From Paramagnetospirillum magneticum AMB-1 (GTDB lineage Bacteria > Pseudomonadota > Alphaproteobacteria > Rhodospirillales > Magnetospirillaceae), in the NCBI RefSeq assembly GCF_000009985.1, contig NC_007626.1, positions 372,001 through 436,000 of the forward strand: a DNA stretch of 64,000 nt. The letters run 5' to 3'. The notes beneath the pieces were generated by a model. The model did not search any database. It was given only the letters and a program-made list of their open reading frames with translations, and had not been told where the DNA came from. Made by a program: the position numbers and the translations under genes. Positions 33,716 to 40,711 of this stretch are shown here, piece by piece (positions within the stretch are counted from its first letter, which is position 1; each line of letters begins with the position of its first letter).

Positions 33716-34948
33716 ATGCACGATCTGCCCCATCTCGCGGCCCGTCTCTACGGGGCGCCGCTACTGGTCGCCCGCAGCAAGCTGGACGTGATCCTGGCCG
33801 CGCTCGGTCCCCGGCTGGCCGGGCAGGCGGCGCCTTTCGACGGGGATGCCATTCCTTCCGACGATGTGGAGGTCACGCCCGACGGTATCGCCATCATCCC
33901 GGTGGTCGGCACCCTGGTGGCGCGGTCGGGCTACCTGGGTGCCGCAAGTGGGCTCACTGCCTATTCGGACATCGCCGAAACCATCGAGGCGGCGGCCACT
34001 GATCCCGGCATCCGCGCCATCCTGCTGGATGTGGACTCTTCCGGTGGCGAGGTCGGTGGCCTGTTCGATCTGGTCGACCACATCCAGGCCATCCGCAGCC
34101 AGTGCGGCAAGCCCATCTGGGCGGTGGCGGACGAGGCGGCCCTATCGGCGGCCTATGCCATCGCCTGCACCGCCGACCGCCTCTACGTCACCCAGACCGG
34201 CGAGGTCGGCTCCATCGGCGTGGTCGCCGTCCACCGCGACGAATCGGGGGCCGATGCCCAGGCTGGGCTGGCCTGGACTTTCGTTCATGCCGGTGCCGCC
34301 AAGGTCGATGGCAATCCCCACCAGCCGCTGTCCGACTCTGCCCGCGCGGCCCTCCAGGCCGACGTCGATGCCCTCTATGGGAAGTTCGCCACCCTGGTGG
34401 CCGAGCGCCGCCGCCTGTCTCCCGACGCAGTGCGGGCCACCGAGGCTGTGGTCTATCGCGGCGACCAGGCGGTTGCCGCCGGGCTGGCCGACAAGGTCGG
34501 TACCCTGCGGCAAGCGCTGGCCGATCTCGGCGCATCCCTGACCCGTCCCTCCGTCCGTACCCCCGTCCTGTCCAGACCCAAGGAGACCACCATGTCCGAG
34601 CAAACGGGGGACATCCCTATCAACGAAACCGAACGCTCCACTCCGGGAGCCATTGTTCCGGTGCCCGGCGCAATAACCGCCCAGGTAGAACAGCGCCTGC
34701 GCGCCGAATATTCCGAGATCAGCGCCATCGCCGCTCAGGCCGCCCGCCTGGGCGTGACCATCGATCCCGCCGAGGCCATGGCCAAGGGCATCCGCCCCGA
34801 GGCGCTGCGTCGCACCGTGCTGGAGCAACTGGCCGAGCGCTCCGAGGCCACCGATGTGGTCGCCGCCGCTCCGGCGGGAGCCGCCCCCAAGTCCGAAACC
34901 GAAAGCCCCATCGTCCGGCGTGCCCGCGAAGCCGCCGCCCGGAAATAA
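33716..34948 (+). CDS. S49-family prohead protease with C-terminal scaffold domain
   Basis: 410 residues. Residues about 55-265 are a ClpP/S49-like domain (GIAIIPVVGTLVARSGYLGA, ILLDVDSSGGEVGGLFDLVD, DEAALSAAYAIACTADRLYV with the Ser nucleophile candidate, TQTGEVGSIGVVAVH). The last about 120 residues form an Ala/Glu-rich scaffolding tail. Like lambda gpC, it would process prohead proteins while a nested in-frame start (34592) makes the scaffold alone. Confidence 0.9.
   Translation: MHDLPHLAARLYGAPLLVARSKLDVILAALGPRLAGQAAPFDGDAIPSDDVEVTPDGIAIIPVVGTLVARSGYLGAASGLTAYSDIAETIEAAATDPGIRAILLDVDSSGGEVGGLFDLVDHIQAIRSQCGKPIWAVADEAALSAAYAIACTADRLYVTQTGEVGSIGVVAVHRDESGADAQAGLAWTFVHAGAAKVDGNPHQPLSDSARAALQADVDALYGKFATLVAERRRLSPDAVRATEAVVYRGDQAVAAGLADKVGTLRQALADLGASLTRPSVRTPVLSRPKETTMSEQTGDIPINETERSTPGAIVPVPGAITAQVEQRLRAEYSEISAIAAQAARLGVTIDPAEAMAKGIRPEALRRTVLEQLAERSEATDVVAAAPAGAAPKSETESPIVRRAREAAARK
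34592..34948 (+). CDS. nested scaffold protein (Nu3-like, internal start)
   Basis: An internal in-frame ATG at 34592 (MSEQTGDIPINETERSTPGA) is preceded at 7 bp by AAGGAGA, a strong Shine-Dalgarno sequence, and would give a 118-residue protein identical to the C-terminus of the protease. In lambda, C and Nu3 share exactly this arrangement. The AAGGAG inside a coding region is unlikely to be chance. Helical, Ala/Glu-rich product, as expected for a scaffold. Confidence 0.75.
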   Translation: MSEQTGDIPINETERSTPGAIVPVPGAITAQVEQRLRAEYSEISAIAAQAARLGVTIDPAEAMAKGIRPEALRRTVLEQLAERSEATDVVAAAPAGAAPKSETESPIVRRAREAAARK

Positions 34949-34960
34949 GGACACCCCGCC

Positions 34961-35350
34961 ATGCATGTGCTGACCGCTTCGCCCACCCTGGGCGATCTGC
35001 TGAAGTTTGAACTGAACGCCAGCTACTCCCGCGAGACCGTGACGCTGAAGGCCGGGACCAGTTATCCCCTGGGTTCCGTGCTGGGCCGCATCTCCGCCAG
35101 CGGTGAATACCGCCTGTCCCCCGCCGCCGAGGTGGTGGGGGACGAAGGGGCGGAGGTGGCCGTCGCCGTGCTGCTGGACGCGGTGGACGCCACCGACGGC
35201 GTGGCCACCGGCCTGATCGCCGCCCGCGGCCCTGTCATCCTGGCCGATACCGCCCTGGTGTTCGACGCCTCGGTCGACCAGCCCACCGAACGGGCCGCCA
35301 AGATTGTCCAGCTTGCCACCGTGGGGCTGGTTGCCCGCGCCACCGTCTGA
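34961..35350 (+). CDS. head decoration protein (lambda gpD-like)
   Basis: 129 residues, beta-rich, with ASPTLGDLLKFELNASYSRE and ISASGEYRLSPAAEVVGDEG, typical of the HDPD head-decoration family that trimerises on the capsid. Lies between protease/scaffold and major capsid, the same place as lambda D. Confidence 0.88.
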   Translation: MHVLTASPTLGDLLKFELNASYSRETVTLKAGTSYPLGSVLGRISASGEYRLSPAAEVVGDEGAEVAVAVLLDAVDATDGVATGLIAARGPVILADTALVFDASVDQPTERAAKIVQLATVGLVARATV

Positions 35351-35364
35351 TCGGAGCCTTTCCC

Positions 35365-36387
35365 ATGACCCAGATCATCAATCCCTTCGACGTGGGCGGC
35401 TACTCGCTCGCCGAAATGACCCAGGCCATCAACATCCTGCCCAACCTCTATACTCGGCTGGGCCAGATGGGGCTGTTTCGCTTCGAGGGCGTCACCCAGC
35501 GCAGCGTCATCATCGAGCAGGCCGAGGGTGTCCTCAACCTGCTGCCCACCGTTCCCCTGGGCGGCCCGGCCACCGTCGCCAATCGTGATGCCCGGTCCAT
35601 GCGCTCCTTCACCGTGCCGTGGATTCCCCATGACGACTCCATCACGCCCCAGGATGTCCAGGGCGTGCGCGGCTTCGGCGTCGCCGATGCCGCCGATCCC
35701 CTGGCCACGGTGATGGAGCGCAAGTTGACCCGCATGCGGAGCAAGCACGCCCAGACCCGCGAGTTCATGGAGGTCAATGCGCTGAAGGGCGTGGTCCGCG
35801 ACGGCGGCGGGTCCACCCTCTACGATTATTTCAGCGAATTCGGCCTTGCCCGCCAGCAGGTGGATTTCGCCCTGGGCACCGCCACCACCAATGTCCAGGC
35901 CAAGATCCGCGACGTGTTGCGCAAGGTGGAGACCGAGCTAAAGGGCGAGACCATGACCAGCGTGCTGGCCCTGGTCAGCCCGGAATTCTTCGACAAGCTG
36001 ATCGGCCATGCCAAGGTCGAGCAGGCTTACCAGTATTATTCCTCGACCGGTGCTCAGCCGCTGCGGGAAGACGTCCGCCGCCGCTTCCCCTTCGCCGGCA
36101 TGGTGTTCGAGGAATACAGCGCCACCGTCACCCTTTCCACCGGCCAGACCGAAACCCTGATCCCGCCGGGCGAAGGCATCGCCTTCCCGCTGGGCACCAT
36201 GGACACCTTCGTCACTTATGGCGCCCCGGCCAATTTGATCGAGACCGTCAACACCCTGGGCGTTCCCATGTATGCCCGGCAATTGGCCCGGCAGGACGGC
36301 AGCGCCATCGACGTCAAGACCGAGGCGTCCATCCTGCCGGTCAACAAGCGGCCCCGCCTGGCGGTGCGTCTGTTCTCGGGGAATTGA
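35365..36387 (+). CDS. major capsid protein (lambda gpE family)
   Basis: 340 residues. Features: MTQIINPFDVGGYSLAEMTQ at the N-terminus, VPWIPHDDSITPQDVQGVRG, EFFDKLIGHAKVEQAYQYYS, and FVTYGAPANLIETVNTLGVP near the C-terminus, all typical of the lambda gpE HK97-fold capsid family. Forms the icosahedral shell. Confidence 0.95.
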   Translation: MTQIINPFDVGGYSLAEMTQAINILPNLYTRLGQMGLFRFEGVTQRSVIIEQAEGVLNLLPTVPLGGPATVANRDARSMRSFTVPWIPHDDSITPQDVQGVRGFGVADAADPLATVMERKLTRMRSKHAQTREFMEVNALKGVVRDGGGSTLYDYFSEFGLARQQVDFALGTATTNVQAKIRDVLRKVETELKGETMTSVLALVSPEFFDKLIGHAKVEQAYQYYSSTGAQPLREDVRRRFPFAGMVFEEYSATVTLSTGQTETLIPPGEGIAFPLGTMDTFVTYGAPANLIETVNTLGVPMYARQLARQDGSAIDVKTEASILPVNKRPRLAVRLFSGN

Positions 36388-36683
36388 TGAGCGCCTTTGC
36401 GGATGCCATCGACGACCTGATCGCCGATCCGAACATGGCCGTCGCCGTGACCTACCAGGGCAGCCCCGTGCGTGCCCTGGTGCGACGGCCCGACCGCGAC
36501 ATCGAGTTCTCGGACATCACCGTCCACACGGGGACGGCGGTCTTCGAGATTCGGCGGGGGGAGGTTCCGGCACCCCAGGCGGGGGATGTGATCGTCCATG
36601 ACGGCGACAGTTTCGTCGTCCAAGGCGAACCCCGCCTGGATGCCGAGCGGTTGGTCTGGACCTTGGATACGAGACCGGCATGA
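36387..36683 (+). CDS. head-tail joining protein (gpFII-like)
   Basis: 98 residues from the ATG at 36387, which overlaps the capsid stop. Beta-rich small domain (VHTGTAVFEIRRGEVPAPQA, GDVIVHDGDSFVVQGEPRLD), fitting the gpFII/head-completion family by position and fold. Overlaps the next gene by 4 bp. Confidence 0.75.
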   Translation: MSAFADAIDDLIADPNMAVAVTYQGSPVRALVRRPDRDIEFSDITVHTGTAVFEIRRGEVPAPQAGDVIVHDGDSFVVQGEPRLDAERLVWTLDTRPA

Positions 36684-37318
36684 AACTGGCGGCGGCAATT
36701 TCCGGCGATCTGCGCAAGATCATGGCCGAGGAAATCAAGGCCGCCGAGGACGCCGTCACCGCCGCCATGCGCCAAGCCGCCGACGGATTGAAGGCCGATC
36801 TTCGCCGCCAGGTCACCGAGGCTGGCATGGGCCAGCGCCTCGCCAACACCTGGCGGGCCGAGCTTTATCCCAAGGGGCGCAACAGCATCAAGGCAGCGGG
36901 CTTCGTCTTCACCAGGGCTCCCACCATCATCCGCGCCTTCGACCAGGGTGCCGTGATCAAATCCAAGCACGGCTTCTGGTTGGCGATCCCCACGCCCGCA
37001 GCCGGCACCGGCGCCCGAGGCAAGCGCATGACGCCCGGCCTGTGGGAACAGATGCACGGCAGCCGGTTGCGATTTATCTACCGCCGGGGTGCCCCCTCGC
37101 TGCTGGTGGCCGAGAACATGCGGGTCCGCACCGGCAAGCGGGGAGGCTTCGCCAAGGGCAGCGCCTCGGCGCTCCGCTCCGGGCGCGGGATGACCAGTGT
37201 GGTGATGTTCATCCTGGTGCCGCAGGTGAGCTTGAGGAAGCGCTTAGATGTGGACGGCGTCGCCGAACGGTGGGCTTCGGCGCTGCCGGAGCTGATCGTC
37301 AGGAATTGGCGGAATTAG
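36680..37318 (+). CDS. phage head-tail/tail completion protein (DUF6441-like)
   Basis: 212 residues. Helical N-terminus (IMAEEIKAAEDAVTAAMRQA), a central KAAGFVFTRAPTIIRAFDQG and IKSKHGFWLAIPTP, then a Arg-rich part. This pattern matches the DUF6441 family found in lambda-like phages between the capsid and tail genes, likely a gpZ-like completion protein. The 3' end overlaps the antisense Fic gene by 20 bp. Confidence 0.75.
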   Translation: MKLAAAISGDLRKIMAEEIKAAEDAVTAAMRQAADGLKADLRRQVTEAGMGQRLANTWRAELYPKGRNSIKAAGFVFTRAPTIIRAFDQGAVIKSKHGFWLAIPTPAAGTGARGKRMTPGLWEQMHGSRLRFIYRRGAPSLLVAENMRVRTGKRGGFAKGSASALRSGRGMTSVVMFILVPQVSLRKRLDVDGVAERWASALPELIVRNWRN

Positions 37319-38432
37319 GGTCCGTAACCGGCGGCATCCCGGCCACGCTATAGCTGGTGCGTTTGCTGCCGCCCGGATTGCGGACCAGAATGCCCCGTTC
37401 CAGTAGGTCATTGATGTCACGTTGGGCGGTATCGACCGAGCATTTGCCGATGGCGGCCCACTTCTTGGCGGAAAGGTTGCCCTCGAATCCGTCCATGAAG
37501 CGATTGAGGACGGCCTTCTGCCGGGCCGACATCGGTTCGGAGGTGAAGCGCCGCCAGAACTCGGCTTTGCCCAGCACGCCCTGGGCCGCCACTTCGGCGG
37601 CATCGATCGCCCGGCCATAGCATTGGATGAACCAGGACAGCCACGCGGTGATATCGAGGCTGCCGCGCTGGGTCCGCTCCAGGATTTCGTAGTAATGGCT
37701 GCGTTCCCGCTGGATCTGCGCCGACATGCTGTAGAAGCGCTGGCCAGTGCCCTCCATCTGGGCCAGGGCGAGATCGGCGATGGTGCGGGCAATGCGGCCA
37801 TTGCCGTCGTCGAACGGGTGGATCGTCACGAACCACAGATGGGCGACGGCGCTGCGCAGAAGGCCGTCCATGGCCGGGGGCTGGTTGAACCATTCCAGAA
37901 ATTGCTCGATTTCGCTCCCGACCTGCTCGGCTGGTGGGGCTTCATAATGGACCTTGGGGCGTTCAATCGGGCCGGACACCACCTGCATGGGGCCGGCACT
38001 ATCGGTGCGCCAGTCGCCAATGGTGATCTTGTGCAGCCCGGACCACCCGGTCGGGAAGAGCGCGGCATGCCACCCGAAGAAGCGTTGCTGAGCCAGGGGG
38101 ATTGCGTGATTGCGCAGGGCATCGAGCATCATCTCGACGATGCCGTCGATTTTGCGATCTGGGGGCAGCACGCTGCCGTCCGGCAGCCCTAAACGCCGGG
38201 CTACCGAAGAGCGGACGCTGGCCATATCCAGCCGTTCTCCCTCGATCTCCGAGGTCTTGATCACGTCTTCGGTGGTAGCCCGGAGTTCCGCCTCGCACTT
38301 AAGATCGAAGCCAAGACGCTGCATTTGGCCGAGCAGATGCCCCTGCTTGTGGCGGGCTTCCGCCAGGGGCATCAGCAACGCTTGGGCATCCCAGCGGAAT
38401 TGGGGCCAGTTGTCTTCTCTCCAGATGTACAC
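37299..38432 (-). CDS. Fic-family adenylyltransferase (moron, class II)
   Basis: 377 residues, GTG start at 38432. The N-terminal DUF4172-type domain contains the inhibitory helix motif TSEIEGE (T/S-x3-E-G, class II Fic proteins). The Fic core has the catalytic HPFDDGNGRIAR (about 203-214). The C-terminal winged helix WAAIGKCSVDTAQRDINDLL resembles DeoR-type HTHs and suggests DNA binding. Fic enzymes AMPylate target Tyr/Thr/Ser and are intramolecularly inhibited by the Glu. It lies antisense inside the virion operon with its own operator region, i.e. a moron expressed from the prophage. Confidence 0.92.
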   Translation of the reverse strand: MYIWREDNWPQFRWDAQALLMPLAEARHKQGHLLGQMQRLGFDLKCEAELRATTEDVIKTSEIEGERLDMASVRSSVARRLGLPDGSVLPPDRKIDGIVEMMLDALRNHAIPLAQQRFFGWHAALFPTGWSGLHKITIGDWRTDSAGPMQVVSGPIERPKVHYEAPPAEQVGSEIEQFLEWFNQPPAMDGLLRSAVAHLWFVTIHPFDDGNGRIARTIADLALAQMEGTGQRFYSMSAQIQRERSHYYEILERTQRGSLDITAWLSWFIQCYGRAIDAAEVAAQGVLGKAEFWRRFTSEPMSARQKAVLNRFMDGFEGNLSAKKWAAIGKCSVDTAQRDINDLLERGILVRNPGGSKRTSYSVAGMPPVTDPNSANS

Positions 38433-38535
38433 GGCATATTCTCCGCAGAAGTTACGGAGAATATGCCGTCATTCGCTGCAGGCAGCAACGTAATTCACCG
38501 CACATGTTGCGGAGAATTTTGAGTTATTCGCCGCA
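38431..38535. promoter_or_regulatory. palindromic operators of the Fic moron
   Basis: A 15-bp-arm perfect inverted repeat, ACGGCATATTCTCCG (38431-38445) / CGGAGAATATGCCGT (38455-38469), overlaps the GTG start. A second, 27-nt imperfect palindrome lies at 38492-38518. Both share ATTC-n-CCGCA-n5-T-n-CGGAGAAT, their cores begin 56 bp apart, and a half-site ATTCGCCGCA is at 38526-38535. The winged helix of the Fic protein itself is the most economical candidate ligand. Confidence 0.7.
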
Positions 38536-38562
38536 TGAGCAGTTATTCGAGATCGGGAAAGC

Positions 38563-38991
38563 ATGGCCAGTGTCCGCGAACAGATCCTCGCCGCCCTGCT
38601 GGCGCGGCTGGAAACGGTGCCTGGCGCCACGGTCAAACGGGAAGCGCCGCTGCCCGAAACGGTCTCCGCCGGGGGATTGATCATCCTGCGCGACGGCGAT
38701 CCCGGCGACCCGGAGGTGATCCTGTCGCCCGTCACCTATCTCTGGGAACACCAGGCCGAGATCGAGGTGATCCTCCAGCGCGGCCAGGATGACGACAGCG
38801 TCGCTCTGGACGTCCTGCTGATGGCGGTGGGGCAGGCCCTTGCCGCCGACCGTTCCCTCGGCGGTCTGGCCGAATGGCTGGACTGGGGGGCTCCCAAGAC
38901 CTCCGGCCTCGCCATCGACGGGGCAGCGTCCCTGCTGGGCGCCACGGTACCGGTCACCATCCATTACGGCTCCAGCGACCCGCTGGGCTGA
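38563..38991 (+). CDS. tail terminator-like protein (gpU-like)
   Basis: 142 residues (MASVREQILAALLARLETVP). The pattern VREQILAALxxRLexvPG with VLLMAVGQALAADRSLGGLA in the middle and a terminal YGSSDP motif fits small tail-completion proteins (gpU/gp17-like) in siphophages. Located between head completion and tail tube. Confidence 0.8.
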   Translation: MASVREQILAALLARLETVPGATVKREAPLPETVSAGGLIILRDGDPGDPEVILSPVTYLWEHQAEIEVILQRGQDDDSVALDVLLMAVGQALAADRSLGGLAEWLDWGAPKTSGLAIDGAASLLGATVPVTIHYGSSDPLG

Positions 38992-39018
38992 GCCTCACCT
39001 TATATATGGGAGTTTCCC

Positions 39019-39978
39019 ATGGCGAAAACTCGGGCCTATGGCGCCGATTGCGCGCTGCTGGCTGCCTTCGAGGCGAGCTACGGGGTGCTTCCGGCCGACG
39101 GCTATACAAGGCTGTCGTTCAAGGAATCCAGCCTGGGGGCCGAGCGCCCGCTGGGCTACGACCCGCTGCTGGGTCAGGGCCGCGATGCCCAGGATCCGTT
39201 CTATGAGGCGATCAAGGACGAGGGCGATGTCGGTGTGCCGCTGGATGTGCGGGCGCTCGGCTTCTGGCTCAAGGGCTTGTTCGGCGCGCCCGCCACCGCC
39301 GATAATGGCGACACTACCTTCAACCATGTCTTCACCTCGGGCGGCACACTGCCCAGCCTCGCCATCGAGATCGGCCATGCCCAACTGGCGGCGCCGAAGT
39401 TCTTCCGTCACGGCGGCGCCAAGCTGGACAAGCTGTCCTTCGACATGGCCCGCTCCGGCGCCGCCAATGCCAGCATCGGTGTGATCGCCCAGGGCGAGAC
39501 CGAAGCGGCCACCACCATCGACGCCACCCCGGCGACCTTTGCCCTGAAGCGCTTTTCCCAGGGCAGCGGCACCATCCGGGTCGGTGGCGGCCAACTGGCC
39601 AACGTGGTCGGCGGCAAGCTGTCCTTTTCCAACAATCTGGAGCGGGTGGAGACCATCCGCGCTGACGGGCTGATCGACGGCGTGGACGAGACCGAGGCTA
39701 CCGCCGAGGGTTCGGTGGACATCCGCTTCGGCACCGACACCACGCTGACCACCGCCATCGCCGCCGAGAGCCCGGTGGCGATGGAATATGGTTTCACCAT
39801 TCCCGGCTCGGCCTTTGCCCTGACCTTCCATCTGCCCCGCGTCTTCCTGCCGAAAAAGAAGCAGGAGATCAAAGGCCCCGGCGGCATCCAGGCCAGCTAC
39901 GACTGGCGGGCGGCCCGCGATCCGGTGGCGGGATATCTGCTCCGCGTCACCCTGGTCAACGACGTGGCGGGGTACTGA
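39019..39978 (+). CDS. major tail tube protein
   Basis: 319 residues. The N-terminus begins MAKTRAYGADCALLAAFEAS, with RLSFKESSLGAERPLGYDPL and LGFWLKGLFGAPATADN, and duplicated immunoglobulin-like/beta-barrel segments (AGSVDIRFGTDTTL-type). Typical of siphophage tube proteins ('phage tail tube protein' family). Polymerises around the tape measure. Confidence 0.88.
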   Translation: MAKTRAYGADCALLAAFEASYGVLPADGYTRLSFKESSLGAERPLGYDPLLGQGRDAQDPFYEAIKDEGDVGVPLDVRALGFWLKGLFGAPATADNGDTTFNHVFTSGGTLPSLAIEIGHAQLAAPKFFRHGGAKLDKLSFDMARSGAANASIGVIAQGETEAATTIDATPATFALKRFSQGSGTIRVGGGQLANVVGGKLSFSNNLERVETIRADGLIDGVDETEATAEGSVDIRFGTDTTLTTAIAAESPVAMEYGFTIPGSAFALTFHLPRVFLPKKKQEIKGPGGIQASYDWRAARDPVAGYLLRVTLVNDVAGY

Positions 39979-39980
39979 TT

Positions 39981-40496
39981 ATGATCCGCCTGACCATCCC
40001 CAAGGAACCCTACTGGATCGATCTGCCCCACGGTGTCCGGGTGTTCGTCCGTCCCCTGACCACGGCGGTGTACGAGGCCGCCCGGTCACGCGGCTGGCGC
40101 ATGGCCCGTGCCATCGCCGCCGAGCATGCCGATCTCAAGGCGGCGGGGGCCGATATCACCGGTCTGCCCGATCTGTCCGACGAGGACGCCCTGGCCGGGC
40201 TGTCACAGATGTTGTTTGCCCAAGGTCTGGCCCGTTCCGCCATCACCAAATGGGAGGGCGTGCTGGACGTGGCCGATCAACCGGCGGAGGTCACCGACAC
40301 CGCCATCGCCGAGCTGATGCAGCTTCCCCGCATGGCCGAGTCCTTCGTCGTCCAATACACCGAAACCCATGAAACGGTCATCGCCGAGGGAAACGTCTCC
40401 AGGCCCGCGCCGAATGGCACTTCGGCGGCGGGCCTGACTACTGCCGAGGCTGCGGTGGAAACTGCGACTGCCCCTATGACCGCAACACCCCCCTGA
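39981..40496 (+). CDS. tail assembly chaperone gpG
   Basis: 171 residues (MIRLTIPKEPYWIDLPHGVR). The first about 138 residues are a normal gpG-like helical domain. After the slippery site at 40388-40394 the frame turns into a low-complexity Ala/Thr tail (LTTAEAAVETATAPMTATPP), consistent with being read mainly when no frameshift occurs, as in lambda gpG. It binds the tape measure with gpGT. Confidence 0.85.
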   Translation: MIRLTIPKEPYWIDLPHGVRVFVRPLTTAVYEAARSRGWRMARAIAAEHADLKAAGADITGLPDLSDEDALAGLSQMLFAQGLARSAITKWEGVLDVADQPAEVTDTAIAELMQLPRMAESFVVQYTETHETVIAEGNVSRPAPNGTSAAGLTTAEAAVETATAPMTATPP

Positions 40497-40708
40497 GTGA
40501 ATCCGGCTGGCAAGCCTGGGAATTGCTGACCGGGGCCATCGGCGCCATCCGCATCGGCCCGCGTGGCGGCATCACCGGGCTCGACCTTCCCGCCTTGCTG
40601 ATCCAGGCCGAGGCACTGGGTTACGACCGGCCTTTGCTGGTTCGGCTGCTGCCTTTCGTCGAGCGGGGAATGGTGGCCGGTTCCGCCAAGGTTCAAACCG
40701 AGACCTGA
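39981..40708 (+). CDS. gpGT fusion by -1 programmed frameshift
   Basis: The slippery heptamer G GGA AAC (40388-40394) is in exactly the 0-frame phase X XXY YYZ. A -1 slip continues into an open frame encoding RLQARAEWHFGGGPDYCRGC then CDCPYDRNTPLSESGW up to the stop at 40708. The total is about 242 residues (join 39981..40394 and 40394..40708). The T domain has a four-Cys knuckle (CRGCGGNCDCP). There is no ATG start for the T frame and the only in-frame alternative (TTG at 40523) lacks the Cys cluster, so expression by frameshift is the natural reading, as in lambda G/GT. Confidence 0.85.
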
Positions 40709-40711
40709 TCC

